From contig CAYGAM010000002.1 of the NCBI GenBank assembly GCA_964347915.1, positions 1-55,233 on the forward strand: a stretch of 55,233 nucleotides of DNA, in the 5' to 3' direction. Below the pieces are notes generated by a model, which saw nothing but the letters and a program-made list of their open reading frames with translations, was not told the DNA's origin and ran no database searches. This DNA comes from CAYGAM01 sp964347915 (GTDB lineage Archaea > Thermoproteota > Nitrososphaeria > Nitrososphaerales > Nitrosopumilaceae). A program made the translations under genes and the position numbers. Positions 1-9,342 of this stretch are shown in pieces; within the stretch, counting starts at the first letter, position 1; every line of letters starts with the position of its first letter.

Positions 1-1813
1 TGCTCGCAGGTGTAAATACTACAAATTCGGTTGTCTGACGGTCAGACTGCGCCCGTGCCACCGTGATGTTTGCGGGCGACTTTACTGTAAAATCAAGATC
101 GGCAATCGGCACAGCCTGTGCCCTATCTGCCTGCTCTGCAATGCCGCCGTGCGGCTGGACCGGCCATGTGAGTATGACCTTTACTGGATCAGATGTGCTG
201 GACACTTGAAAGGTGTAATGCCTTGACGCAGTGTCGCTGTCAAGATAGCTTGATGACACGTAGGCTGAGCCTCTGTTCATATATTCTAAAGACTTTGATG
301 CGTCAAGTATGCCAAATCCCACATTGTTTAGAATTTCAAGCGAAGCTGCATTGTTTGCAGCGATGCTAGAATTTTCTATCTTCTTGCTGTAAGAGCAGTT
401 GCTGCTTGAAGACACTTCATACATGCTTGATGTGCACGGTACGGGCCCCTTCCAGTCTGCTCCAAGCAAAAGCGCCGCCTTGATTTCAGACGGGCTAAGT
501 TCCGGCGACGCCTGTAAAAGCATTGCCGAAGATGCGCTAACCTGTGCTGCAGCATAGCTCGTACCATTCCTAATGGCTATTCTGTTGCCAGTGTAGTGAT
601 CGCCTATCAGGCTTAAATCAGTTGCCGGAGCTGCAATGTCGGGCTTTAATCTGCCGTCTGGCGTGGGTCCTCGGCTTGCATTAACATACATTGTCATTGT
701 ATTGGGAGTGCGATCGTCTATTCCGCCTACGGTCATTGCATTGTGTGCGCAACCAGGATTTGATATTGACTCATATTCTGGAACCCCATCCGGAGAGCCC
801 TTGTTTCCAGCGGCAGTTACTACAACAATTCCTTTGTCAACGGCCTCATTTAAAATCAGGCTGGACGCTGTTCTGGAACACTGACCAAACGCTATACTGA
901 GATTGACTACATCTGCGCCGCGCGTATGCGCCCAATCAATTGCGTGAAGCGCACTCACTCCTCGCGTAGTGATTTGATTTTGCTCTTGCAATGATTGCGC
1001 GTCAAGCAAACTAACGCCTGGCGCTATGCCATTATTAGACGAAAGTCCGGACGCGGCAATTACTCCTGACACTCTAGTGCCATGCGTAGATCCTCCGTCA
1101 CTGCTAGCAATGTATATTGGCATCTGTGCGCGACAACCCTGCAGGCCGCAAAATCGGCGATCAATTATCTTGTCGTTTAACGAAGTGTGGTTTATGCCGG
1201 TATCTACTACTGCCACAATCACACCAGTTCCGTTATAGACTTGGCTCACTGCGGACATCATATCACTCTCCGTTGCTCTTATTGTTCGTCTTGCAGTATC
1301 ATCTTCCGTCACTGCATTTTGTTCTCCGTCGCCAAGCTTGTACACGGAATCATCCAACGCAAACCCAGGAATGTCTGCTACTGGAATGGATGCCGTAACA
1401 AATGACAGTGACTCTGCGGCAAAGATATCGCGGGCTCCCAGAATTTCAAGCCTTTTGACTGCGGCATCCTTGTTTTCTTTTGCTACCTCGTCGGCAGTCC
1501 TATCGTCGCCGTCATCCCTGCTTACCACTATTATGACGTTATAGTACCGCTCTCCGTCATAGACTCCAAAGTCCCCGTCCTGCGGCTCTTCCAGTATGAG
1601 ATCTTGGATCTTTGAATACAGTCCGTCGTCAAACTTGTAAAGAGCTGCATCAGCAGCGGCTACGGGGCCAGGCGCAGTATCATTTCCTGGCACTAAGTTT
1701 CCAGGCACGCTTGACTGTCCAGTGCCGTCTGTTATCTGTGAAAAGGCGAGTATTGGGACTAGCAAAAGAACAAGCGATGCGGCGCAAATGATCGCCAATG
1801 CATCAAGATGCAT
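1..1813 (-). CDS. Subtilisin-like serine protease (S8), C-terminus cut by window edge
   Basis: The minus strand is open from an ATG at 1813 to the edge, about 604 codons. The first 25 residues (MHLDALAIICAASLV then hydrophobic, ending near AFSQI) form a signal peptide, so the protein is exported. The catalytic triad is visible in order: Asp in VVDTGIN, His in STHGTRVSG, Ser in NGTSYAAAQVS, with the oxyanion Asn in TAAGNKGS. A propeptide-like domain of about 150 residues precedes the catalytic domain, and a beta-rich region follows the Ser. Established knowledge: S8 proteases of this build are secreted or surface endopeptidases. The end of the gene is not in the window. Family call is strong; substrate unknown. 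Confidence 0.93.
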   Translation of the reverse strand, partial: MHLDALAIICAASLVLLLVPILAFSQITDGTGQSSVPGNLVPGNDTAPGPVAAADAALYKFDDGLYSKIQDLILEEPQDGDFGVYDGERYYNVIIVVSRDDGDDRTADEVAKENKDAAVKRLEILGARDIFAAESLSFVTASIPVADIPGFALDDSVYKLGDGEQNAVTEDDTARRTIRATESDMMSAVSQVYNGTGVIVAVVDTGINHTSLNDKIIDRRFCGLQGCRAQMPIYIASSDGGSTHGTRVSGVIAASGLSSNNGIAPGVSLLDAQSLQEQNQITTRGVSALHAIDWAHTRGADVVNLSIAFGQCSRTASSLILNEAVDKGIVVVTAAGNKGSPDGVPEYESISNPGCAHNAMTVGGIDDRTPNTMTMYVNASRGPTPDGRLKPDIAAPATDLSLIGDHYTGNRIAIRNGTSYAAAQVSASSAMLLQASPELSPSEIKAALLLGADWKGPVPCTSSMYEVSSSSNCSYSKKIENSSIAANNAASLEILNNVGFGILDASKSLEYMNRGSAYVSSSYLDSDTASRHYTFQVSSTSDPVKVILTWPVQPHGGIAEQADRAQAVPIADLDFTVKSPANITVARAQSDRQTTEFVVFTPAS

Positions 1814-2134
1814 TATCGTAATATCTTTTGCGAGCTATTTAAGCCTGTTTTCTCTGCATAGTTCAGCATTGTCCCACAACAGCAGTTCAACTTTCCAGCA
1901 GATGGTGGAGCCAGCCGCTGTCATGGACACAGGCCCAATGCATTTCGTCCAGCACACTGACGTATCTGACGCCAAACGAATTTACCCGCAAATTGAACAA
2001 AAGCGCCAAACGATCGGCCAAAGTGTCAGCAAAAGTACGCCAAAAACGGTCCTAAAAAGAAGGGTTCATTCCATGCGGCTCCCAGAAATTAATTGAAAGT
2101 ACATCTGCACGATCATATTCTGGAGTCAAAAGCA
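1814..2134. other. Spacer with displaced 3' copy of the neighbouring gene
   Basis: No intact gene. The right part (about 2050-2142) still encodes, on the minus strand, a plausible alternative C-terminus (SMMLLTPEYDRADVLSINFW and ten further residues to a TAG), which is the second copy of the micro-duplication described at 2081-2243. The rest shows no recognisable content beyond the upstream region of the protease gene. Confidence 0.6.
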
Positions 2135-2243
2135 TCATTGAATACCATACCAACTACTATCATCCTCCCATCCGTACCGCTTCCCGAAATTAATTGAGAG
2201 GACATCTGCACGATCATATTCTGGAGTCAAAAACATCATTGAA
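2081..2243. repeat. Diverged tandem duplication at the 3' end of a gene
   Basis: Two copies of about 62 bases, 2081-2142 and 2183-2243, are nearly identical and offset by 101 bases; weaker similarity continues for some 20 bases more. The copy at 2183-2243 is inside the reading frame of the gene at 2135-3136. Because 101 is not a multiple of three, the frame enters the second copy shifted and stops at once (ends YGIQ, stop). Confidence 0.9.
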
Positions 2244-3136
2244 CCCGTTACACACCCGCATGCTGCGCATCCTCCAGATGGCCAATGTATTGCATCGTGG
2301 ATCTCAATTCCGCGATCCGCATAGTAATCATAGATCGTCTGGCCGCTTCCATCCCACGGCGGCCACCAGCAGTCGGGGTACAATACCTCGGTCCACACAT
2401 ATTGTGTAAAGGGATTCTTTGTATGCGAGCCCTCGTTAATCTGATAGTCCGACGACCGGTTTCCGATTGAGATTCGGATCGCGTCTTCCGGCGGCATGAT
2501 AAGATGTCTGCGCTCATTAAAAACATCTACTGCCAGCGGAGTCTCATTCAAAGGCATTATGGTCACAATGAACTGGTGTGTCTCTCCTGGAAGGATCCTT
2601 ATTTTAGGACTAAAAAAAATATTATCTGTAAACTCTCCAGAGTACGGCGGAGGATCCGAGGACAGAATCCTCACATCCCCTGTGAACCTGATCTCAAATG
2701 AGGTGCTGACGGGTGATGCACTGTGCGGAGACGAAACGTCAAGTATGACATCTGCACTCTGGCCGACTAGCGGCAGTTTCGGCATGCTTAGTTCTATAGC
2801 CAACTCCCCCAAGCTGGCAGGATCATAAGGCCCAAATGCAGTATTGAGCTCCCGATTGAGTTCTCTAGCCACATCCTCTGCTAGAGGACTCAAAGGCCCG
2901 CTTCCGGACTTGGCAATACTGACGATGCGATCCCATTCGGGATCTTGATACTCTTCGTACGCCTTTGAATGTTCGTCTAGCACAGACCATCCTCTATTTT
3001 CCAGAATCCATGCTGTAGGAGCAGTCACGCACCCCCAGTCATGTTCTGGAGACATTACCTGGACGGCCTGAGGGTGCTGCGTGCAATCTCCAGAAGTCAC
3101 GCGTGCATGGTCCGGCGCATAGGACATGTACAGCAA
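2135..3136 (-). CDS. Secreted protein of unknown function, start and C-terminus both disturbed
   Basis: I do not recognise the family. From the first usable codon in frame (TTG at 3136) it has 333 residues: a soluble acidic part, a beta-sandwich-like middle, and a Cys/Trp-rich C-terminal part (CWWPPWDG, GGCAACGCVTG). The same frame is open further upstream through a run of about 25 Ala/Val/Ile residues that looks like a signal peptide, but it has no ATG, GTG or TTG. An ATG at 3221 lies 31 bases downstream of a TATA-like box (3249-3257) in another frame, so a one-base indel between 3221 and about 3195 would give a normal start. The 3' end is altered by the duplication at 2081-2243. Existence of the coding region is likely; both ends are uncertain. 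Confidence 0.6.
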   Translation of the reverse strand: MLYMSYAPDHARVTSGDCTQHPQAVQVMSPEHDWGCVTAPTAWILENRGWSVLDEHSKAYEEYQDPEWDRIVSIAKSGSGPLSPLAEDVARELNRELNTAFGPYDPASLGELAIELSMPKLPLVGQSADVILDVSSPHSASPVSTSFEIRFTGDVRILSSDPPPYSGEFTDNIFFSPKIRILPGETHQFIVTIMPLNETPLAVDVFNERRHLIMPPEDAIRISIGNRSSDYQINEGSHTKNPFTQYVWTEVLYPDCWWPPWDGSGQTIYDYYADRGIEIHDAIHWPSGGCAACGCVTGSMMFLTPEYDRADVLSINFGKRYGWEDDSSWYGIQ

Positions 3137-3192
3137 CGATACGGCTACCGCAACAGCAATTGCAGCTGCTGCGGCTGCAGCGTACGATATCT

Positions 3193-4080
3193 TTACGGCA
3201 GAGACACCTCGTACGGCACATGCTCGTAATTGCCGCGCGCGTCTGACGCATTTATCCAGAATGTGTGTATTCCAGTAATGTTCTGGGCAGGAACGAGAGC
3301 TATTGATGCCGTCCCGTTTCCGTGGTCTGCAAATGCTATGATCGAATCCAATTCGTCGTCATGCGTGATATCTATGGCAACAGAGTCGCCGTCTGGATCA
3401 GCCGCGGTCACAGTCAGATTGTACCGTTCTTGCAGGACAATGACCGGATCCAAAACTGCCGTGCCGTTCTGATATGCCAGCGTGACTTCGGGTTCGTCGT
3501 TTCGGTCGATGATTGTGCTGCGGCTTGATGCTCCTTCAGATCTTGCGGCGCCTGCGTACTGCGGCCCTACTGCCACTCCGCGCGGGTCGTCAAGCGAACC
3601 TTCTGCAAAGACCGATACGGCGCCGTCTCGCGCTATCCGCAGTATGTTGTCATCGTCCTTGTTTGCTGCGTACGGGCTACCATGCGCGTCCATGTCTGTG
3701 CAGTGTGACTCGTCCATTAATGATGCAGCTTGGCGCGCCGGCGCCGATGCGGAAGGATTGATTTCGCGCACGCTGCCTCTGTCATCGCCGCTCTGATGCG
3801 GGCTTGCGCATGTTCCCATTATCAAGTTGCCGCACGCCAAGCCTGCCGCCCTTCTTGCATCTGCTGGATCGGAACTTGCACAACTACTGCGCGCCGTTAT
3901 GCAAAGCCGCATATCAGATGCAAGACAACCGGACGGAGTGCTGCATGATTCTGAATGACGGATTGAATAATCATGCCCTGCAGGCGCGCTCCATTCAGGC
4001 GCGGCGTTCCATGACGAGCCGTCATGCAAGCTTGCAGAAAGACATTCTTCATGATCAACGCTGCCAAAAAACATCATCAT
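3193..4080 (-). CDS. NHL-propeller remnant plus Ig/cadherin-like domain, probably degenerate
   Basis: The listed frame has 295 residues, but only the C-terminal half looks coding. Around residues 145-175, NILRIARDGAVSVFAEG followed by DDPRGVAVGP matches one blade of an NHL/streptogramin-lyase-like propeller. Residues from about 195 to the end (AADPDGDSV, DARGNY) look like a cadherin or Ig-like beta domain. The N-terminal 100 residues are low-complexity, with many Cys and Ser and no signal peptide, which suggests decay or a lost start. The end overlaps the putative start of the next exported gene. I infer a surface protein that has lost most of its propeller. Confidence 0.45.
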   Translation of the reverse strand: MMMFFGSVDHEECLSASLHDGSSWNAAPEWSAPAGHDYSIRHSESCSTPSGCLASDMRLCITARSSCASSDPADARRAAGLACGNLIMGTCASPHQSGDDRGSVREINPSASAPARQAASLMDESHCTDMDAHGSPYAANKDDDNILRIARDGAVSVFAEGSLDDPRGVAVGPQYAGAARSEGASSRSTIIDRNDEPEVTLAYQNGTAVLDPVIVLQERYNLTVTAADPDGDSVAIDITHDDELDSIIAFADHGNGTASIALVPAQNITGIHTFWINASDARGNYEHVPYEVSLP

Positions 4081-4389
4081 CCAGTTCTTTGCAAATTATT
4101 TAAGCCTGATATCTTTGCCCGCGGCTTGGATTGCCTGCAAAAACAGCATGCAGCCTTGTCCTGCGTGCATCCTGCATGGCCTGATTTCACCGCATATGCT
4201 GCCTGGAGCAGCCCTGCAGCCTGCTCCATGGCACTGAACGAACATGCAAAAAACGGCAAGGCCTTTGCTCCAAATTGCAGTTGTGAAGCAAGGCAGCCCT
4301 GCAGGCATTCAGATCCGTGATTTTCATGCCTAAAACGAAGCGGCGCGCGAAAGCGCAGGCAGGCTCTTGCCAATGGCATCTTGACAAGA
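4081..4389. other. Spacer with one copy of a dispersed repeat
   Basis: No gene. Bases 4211-4285 resemble 42922-43003 (shared blocks CCTGCAGCCTG and CAAGGCCTTTGC in the same order, with similar spacing and scattered mismatches). The rest shows nothing recognisable. Confidence 0.5.
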
Positions 4390-4397
4390 TTTTTAAA
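4390..4397 (+). promoter_or_regulatory. TATA-like box of the ferredoxin gene
   Basis: TTTTTAAA is centred 27 bases before ATG 4421. This favours a leaderless start at 4421 over the internal ATG at 4454. Confidence 0.6.
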
Positions 4398-4420
4398 GAA
4401 TTGCCGGGTGCAAAAGACTG

Positions 4421-5386
4421 ATGTCTCTTCTCTTAAAGGAGCGCGTATACACCATGGAAGCTCCTACTGCAAAGCGCGGAGTCTATCCTCTGCACGGCTT
4501 TAAGTTGGGACTGTACCGCCTGCCGATCAAACTGGATGATCCTGCAGAGATCAAGTCCGTCCACGACGGGCTGAAAAAGACCTTTGAGATGGACATGTAT
4601 GCGGATCGCATATACGCTACGTACAGGTGGAAGGAAAAGAGCGCGCCCGACCCAGGCGACGCAGACTACGAGGAAGCCGATCTTTCGATTACGGTAGAGA
4701 TTGTAACGGGAGAAGTGGTCGACATCATATACCAGATATTCCCAATTGAAAAGTTTGGCGATCAGCAGTGGGTGCAAAATTACCGCAAAAAGGCAGATCA
4801 CTTTGCCAAGATGGTAATTGATACCGTCCTGAGAAATACCATACTCGCAGACAAGATGATTGAATCGCTGATAAAGACTGAAAAGCTTGATGAAATTCAG
4901 GCAATGGACAGGCTGGAGGAACTGACGCCTCTGGCCAAGATTGTGCCAAACGCAAAGCCCAAGCCCAAAGTAGCAGCGCCTGAAGCCGCTGCGCCGGGAG
5001 CTGCCATTGAAGAGGTAGTTGAGGTGCCTGACGGCGCAAAGCCAGGACCCATTGACATTGAATACAAATCTCATGTACCATCCTCTTCGCCGTACGCCGT
5101 GCCTGACGGCGAGCACACCATCAAGACATGGGGAAGAAAGGGAACAGACAATGCAATAATGGGCGTATGGGGAGAGTTTGTCTCTGTAGACTATGATATC
5201 TGCGTAGCAGACGGAGCGTGCATTGACGCCTGTCCTGTCAACGTGTACGAATGGTTTGACACGCCGGGCAATCCTGCATCCGACAAAAAGCCGCTCATGT
5301 CCAAAGAGCCCGACTGCATATTCTGCCTTGCATGCGAGGGTGTATGCCCGCCCAAGGCCATCAAGATCTTTGAGCAAAAGGCATAG
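4421..5386 (+). CDS. Ferredoxin with N-terminal extension, seven-cysteine cluster domain
   Basis: The C-terminal domain carries C261-x5-C267-x3-C271-P and C299-x2-C302-x2-C305-x3-C309-P. The second set is a classic 4Fe-4S motif; the first lacks one Cys, as in 3Fe-4S/4Fe-4S (seven-iron type) ferredoxins. About 250 residues precede it: an alpha/beta part and an Ala/Pro-rich linker near 180-200. It is a cytosolic electron carrier; the partner is unknown. Start 4421 is chosen from the TATA box; ATG 4454 (MEAPTAKRG), preceded by AAAGGAG at 4435-4441, is the alternative. A hairpin with a T-run follows the stop. Confidence 0.88.
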   Translation: MSLLLKERVYTMEAPTAKRGVYPLHGFKLGLYRLPIKLDDPAEIKSVHDGLKKTFEMDMYADRIYATYRWKEKSAPDPGDADYEEADLSITVEIVTGEVVDIIYQIFPIEKFGDQQWVQNYRKKADHFAKMVIDTVLRNTILADKMIESLIKTEKLDEIQAMDRLEELTPLAKIVPNAKPKPKVAAPEAAAPGAAIEEVVEVPDGAKPGPIDIEYKSHVPSSSPYAVPDGEHTIKTWGRKGTDNAIMGVWGEFVSVDYDICVADGACIDACPVNVYEWFDTPGNPASDKKPLMSKEPDCIFCLACEGVCPPKAIKIFEQKA

Positions 5387-5420
5387 CTGCGCCTTTGCCT
5401 CTTTCATGACAGCAATTCTG

Positions 5421-5442
5421 ACAGCAGAGCCGGCTGTTTTTT
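5421..5442 (+). terminator. Hairpin plus T-run after the ferredoxin gene
   Basis: ACAGC (5421-5425) pairs with GCTGT (5433-5437), followed by six T, 35 bases after the stop. Stem is short, so moderate confidence. Confidence 0.5.
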
Positions 5443-5488
5443 GCGCATTCGCGCCTCGCTCATGGGGCATGCAGCGCTTATCAGAAAC

Positions 5489-5495
5489 ATAAATA
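5489..5495 (+). promoter_or_regulatory. TATA box of the GT2 gene
   Basis: ATAAATA centred 28 bases before ATG 5520; implies a leaderless or near-leaderless mRNA. Confidence 0.65.
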
Positions 5496-5519
5496 GAGAA
5501 TGCCCCGAGACTGATCACC

Positions 5520-7559
5520 ATGGATGTCAATCCCTTTATCAATACGGTGTTTGCCATATTTCTCATATCGGCCATTCTGATTACGGGCTATACCATGAAC
5601 CTCTACTATCTGGCGTTTTTGGCAACAAAACAGAAAGACAGGTACAAGCAGACGGATGCCGACTTTCCGACCATTACGATCCAGCTTCCAATATACAATG
5701 AAAAGTACGTGGCAGCCAGGCTTGTGGATGCGGTATGCGCAATGGACTATCCAAAAGACAAAATGCGCATCATGATTCTGGACGATTCGGACGACGATAC
5801 GGTGCCGCTCCTGGGCGGCATGGCGGAAAAATACCGCAAGCAGGGATTCAGCATTGAGCATGTCAGAAGAGGCACCAGAACAGGCTACAAGGCTGGAGCG
5901 CTGCGGCATGCAATGAAGTCTACGGACACGGACCTTGTAGCAATATTTGATGCAGACTTTATTCCTCCGTCCTGGTTTCTCAAAAAGGCGATTCCTCACT
6001 TTGCAAAGCCAAATATCGGCATGGTACAGTGCCGGTGGGGACATGTCAATGAAAACTATTCGGCCATTACCCAGGCTCAGGCGCTGAGCCTTGACATTCA
6101 TTTTCTGATAGAGCAGCGGGCAAAGAGCAACTCGCATCTCTTTATGAATTTTAACGGGACGGCGGGAATCTGGCGCCGTGAGTGCATTGAGAGCGCGGGA
6201 GGATGGCATACCGCCACCCTGGTGGAAGATCTTGACCTAAGCTACAGGGCTCAGATGAAGGGCTGGAAGTGCCTCTTTCTTTCGGATATCGTAGTCGATG
6301 CCGAGCTTCCCGTCCAGATGAACGCTGCAAAGAGGCAGCAGTTTCGGTGGGCAAAAGGCTCAATACAGTGCGCAATCAAGCTGCTCTCTGATGTCATAGT
6401 AAAGCGAAAGATAGCCTTAGAGGCCAAACTGCAGGCGTTTATCCAGCTCACAAGGCACATTGTATACCCGCTTACGCTTGCGCAGTTTCTTGCGCTTCCT
6501 GTGCTTTTGGCATCGGAAATAAACCTCTACATTATCAGCATACTTCCGATGCTGACCATTGCAATGTATCTTGCAATGGGGCCCGGCGCCACGCTGCTGA
6601 TAATGCAGCACATGTACAGGAAGTCCTGGCGGTCAAAAGCCAAGATACTTCCTTCGCTGCTAGTCTACAATGCAGGCCTGTCTGTCAATAATACCATAGC
6701 CGTATTTGACGCCGTATTCGGAAAGAAGAACGAGTTTTTGCGCACGCCCAAGTACGGCATAGTCAAGAAAGACGACGGCTGGAGGGACAAGGCGTACAAT
6801 CTTCCATTCACAAAGACTACGCTTCTTGAGATATTCTTTGGAATATACGGCCTCTTGGGAATTCTGATATCTATATTCTCAAGCAACCCCATCTTTGCGC
6901 CCATAATAGGCATACAGACTGTTGGGTTCTTTTACATCGCGTACCTGAGCCTTGAGCATTCCAGGTTCAAAAAAAATAAATCAAGCAATGACGCGCCTCA
7001 AACCAAAGGCGAGATAATGGCAAACAGGATATACAAGCTGGCTCTGGGAGGGATAATTGCCCTGATAGTCTTCGGCGCCGCCATGTCTTACATAGGATAC
7101 GCTGATACGATATACCCGCTTGACCGCATAAGGGGGCATCTTGAGGGAATATCGGCAACATCTGATCCGGCAAAGATTCAGTGGCACATTGTATCGATAA
7201 ATGAAAACATCGATCTGATCTGGAACGCGCTTCCAGAGACCAAGAATCCGGTATGGATATTCCCGACGGAGAGCACCAACTTTAACCGCATACAGGAAGA
7301 CATGGCCAGCATGGAGAGGCAGCTGGAGGTCCTGGCGTCAGTGCCGGAAGACAGTTCCACGTACAATACGGGAATGCTTGACATCAAGATCAATGCCGTG
7401 CTGATCAGGGACAATATCGTGGACGCCACGCCGTACATGTACGCCAGCATCTCAAACATACTGTACAGCACGGTTTGGATAGCTGTTGTAATCGGAATAT
7501 TTGCCGTGCTCAAAAGAAAGAAAGAGCAGTTTGCAGAAGCAGACTATGCTCCAGACTAA
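5520..7559 (+). CDS. Membrane GT2 glycosyltransferase (cellulose-synthase-like)
   Basis: This 679-residue integral membrane enzyme should transfer sugars processively from a nucleotide-sugar on the cytosolic side. After one membrane segment (residues 6-33) comes the GT-A domain with DDSDD (88-92), DAD (144-146), the ED pair in TLVEDLDL (236-237) and Q-x-x-R-W (273-277). Several hydrophobic helices follow (about 290-500), then a C-terminal part bounded by two further helices (about 505-530 and 650-670) enclosing an extracytoplasmic segment not usual in plain GT2 synthases. The gene stands alone between spacers, so product (surface polysaccharide or glycolipid) is inference. Confidence 0.9.
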   Translation: MDVNPFINTVFAIFLISAILITGYTMNLYYLAFLATKQKDRYKQTDADFPTITIQLPIYNEKYVAARLVDAVCAMDYPKDKMRIMILDDSDDDTVPLLGGMAEKYRKQGFSIEHVRRGTRTGYKAGALRHAMKSTDTDLVAIFDADFIPPSWFLKKAIPHFAKPNIGMVQCRWGHVNENYSAITQAQALSLDIHFLIEQRAKSNSHLFMNFNGTAGIWRRECIESAGGWHTATLVEDLDLSYRAQMKGWKCLFLSDIVVDAELPVQMNAAKRQQFRWAKGSIQCAIKLLSDVIVKRKIALEAKLQAFIQLTRHIVYPLTLAQFLALPVLLASEINLYIISILPMLTIAMYLAMGPGATLLIMQHMYRKSWRSKAKILPSLLVYNAGLSVNNTIAVFDAVFGKKNEFLRTPKYGIVKKDDGWRDKAYNLPFTKTTLLEIFFGIYGLLGILISIFSSNPIFAPIIGIQTVGFFYIAYLSLEHSRFKKNKSSNDAPQTKGEIMANRIYKLALGGIIALIVFGAAMSYIGYADTIYPLDRIRGHLEGISATSDPAKIQWHIVSINENIDLIWNALPETKNPVWIFPTESTNFNRIQEDMASMERQLEVLASVPEDSSTYNTGMLDIKINAVLIRDNIVDATPYMYASISNILYSTVWIAVVIGIFAVLKRKKEQFAEADYAPD

Positions 7560-7986
7560 AAATAATGCAGCACCGCGGCGGCAATATGCGCGCCCGATCG
7601 CTCCTTTTTGGCGGCGGCGCCTGCAGCCGCCGGCACGGGCTGCGCAATGTCCTAAAGCATGAGGCCGGGCAGACTCGCGCGCCGCATGCCGACGCTGCAT
7701 GCTGAAATTCGCCTGCGTTTTTTCTGCGCAGCGCCGGCACGAGCATTCATGCCGCAAATCCTGCAAATTTCACTCTGCAGTACGGTCATTGCTTGGACAG
7801 CCGGCCGCTGCTCCGGCATCTTCTGACTGCTGGGAGGGCGCGCCCTTTTGCGCAGGCAGCATTGATTCTGCACCGCGCAGCCGGCCGCTTTTGCGCCGAT
7901 CATGCAATGCTCTGAAATCTGATTTGGAATGCCAATTACGCATTGATAATAACATTGTTTTTAACATGCCGCATCTTAAATACCAC
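7560..7986 (+). other. Spacer upstream of the antiporter
   Basis: The antiporter frame is open upstream to 7699, but that part is Cys/Arg/Ser-rich and has no family similarity that I recognise. I treat it as spacer. An AT-rich segment at 7941-7953 may be the promoter. Confidence 0.5.
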
Positions 7987-9342
7987 ATGGACAAATTTTT
8001 TCTTCAATTTTTGCCTAGCGACATTCAGAATCTCTTCAACATTGACGTTGCATCAGTAATAAATCAGCTTACGCCGGATCTGCCGCATCCTACCTTTGTT
8101 ACGGATCTTGCAATCATCATGATTATCGGCTCGGCAGTTACGCTGGCTTTTTTTAAGATTCGCCAGCCTCTGATAATAGGATACCTTTTCGCCGGCATGC
8201 TGATAGGTCCGCTCTCGCCGCTGTGGTCTGGAATATTTCCGCAGGGCGAGGCGCCGCTGGAAGCCGGCGCAGGGATACTTGCAGACATTGAGGCGCTCAA
8301 CCTCTTTGCAGAGATTGGCGTAATACTGCTGATGTTTGTAATTGGAATGGAGTTTCCGTATTCCAAGCTGCGCAAAGTGGGCCGGGTTGCAATGGGCGTG
8401 GGCACGATTGGAATATTTGCCACCATGATTCCGGTCATGATTATCTCAAACTACATGGGACTGACATTTCTTGACTCTTTGTTTATCGGAGCGGCGCTGT
8501 CGATCAGCAGCACCGCAATCATAGTAAAAATTCTTACAGACACCAAAAAGATCGAGCGGGAGTCGTCCATGCTGGTGCTGGCCATTCTGATTGTTGAGGA
8601 CGTGATTGCGGTTATTCTGATATCCTCGCTGCAGTCCATTGCGCTTATCGGGACTGTTTCCCTCGGAAGCATTCTTGCGGTCATTGCGGTAGCTGCCGGG
8701 CTTTTGATCGGCACGTTTACCATCGGAATCAGGACAATTCCAAACATACTCGACAGGATTGCGGCAGTGGAGCACCGGGAGATACTGCTGCTTGCGATAC
8801 TCGGGGTCTGCTTTGGCTATTCGCTTCTTGCCAACGTGGTGGGCCTGTCTGTTGCCATAGGAGCATTTCTGGCGGGCGTTTTGGTTGCAGAAACCAAGTC
8901 GGCCGAAGTTGCCAGGACGATCTCCACCCCGATCAAAGACATGTTTGTGGCAATATTCTTTATCTCGGTCGGCGCCCTTATGGACATCACCGATCTGGAC
9001 AACTATTTGCTGCTTGCCGTAATACTGATTGGAGTGGCTACGGCAATGAAGCTGGGAGGCAACTTTGTCGGCTCCATGATGTTTAATGTCAACAAAAAGA
9101 TCTCGTCCAGGACATCCTTTACGCTGGCAGCCCCGCGCGGCGAATTTTCCATCGTAATAGTCAAGGCGGGAATCGATCTTGGCGCCGTCAGCGCATTTTT
9201 GTTCCCGCTGATAGGCATAGTTACGATTGTTACTGCATTCATGTCGCCGTTCTTTATTAGGGCCGGAGACAAAATATCTGTAAAGATTGCAGAGCGTGAC
9301 GCCGGCAAGGCCGCCAAGGACAGTCCGGGCGCCGCAAAATGA
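7987..9342 (+). CDS. CPA2-type cation:proton antiporter (Kef-like), no TrkA domain
   Basis: The 451-residue protein consists almost wholly of hydrophobic helices (11-13 expected). Typical Kef/NapA features are visible: GYLFAGMLIGP near the start, an EIGVILLMFVIGMEF helix, and SISSTAIIVKILTD around residue 180. It ends soon after the membrane domain, so the NAD-binding (TrkA-N) regulator of true KefB/C is missing. It should exchange K+ or Na+ for H+ across the membrane. I start at ATG 7987 (MDKFFLQFLP); ATG 7966 is possible. Its stop overlaps the next start by four bases, so the two are translationally coupled. Confidence 0.88.
   Translation: MDKFFLQFLPSDIQNLFNIDVASVINQLTPDLPHPTFVTDLAIIMIIGSAVTLAFFKIRQPLIIGYLFAGMLIGPLSPLWSGIFPQGEAPLEAGAGILADIEALNLFAEIGVILLMFVIGMEFPYSKLRKVGRVAMGVGTIGIFATMIPVMIISNYMGLTFLDSLFIGAALSISSTAIIVKILTDTKKIERESSMLVLAILIVEDVIAVILISSLQSIALIGTVSLGSILAVIAVAAGLLIGTFTIGIRTIPNILDRIAAVEHREILLLAILGVCFGYSLLANVVGLSVAIGAFLAGVLVAETKSAEVARTISTPIKDMFVAIFFISVGALMDITDLDNYLLLAVILIGVATAMKLGGNFVGSMMFNVNKKISSRTSFTLAAPRGEFSIVIVKAGIDLGAVSAFLFPLIGIVTIVTAFMSPFFIRAGDKISVKIAERDAGKAAKDSPGAAK

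Noticed and set aside
4433..5575. 380-codon minus-strand frame opposite the ferredoxin gene
   Set aside because: It is antisense to a gene with clear iron-sulfur motifs; its product is Arg/Leu/His-rich without family features, and no promoter lies upstream.
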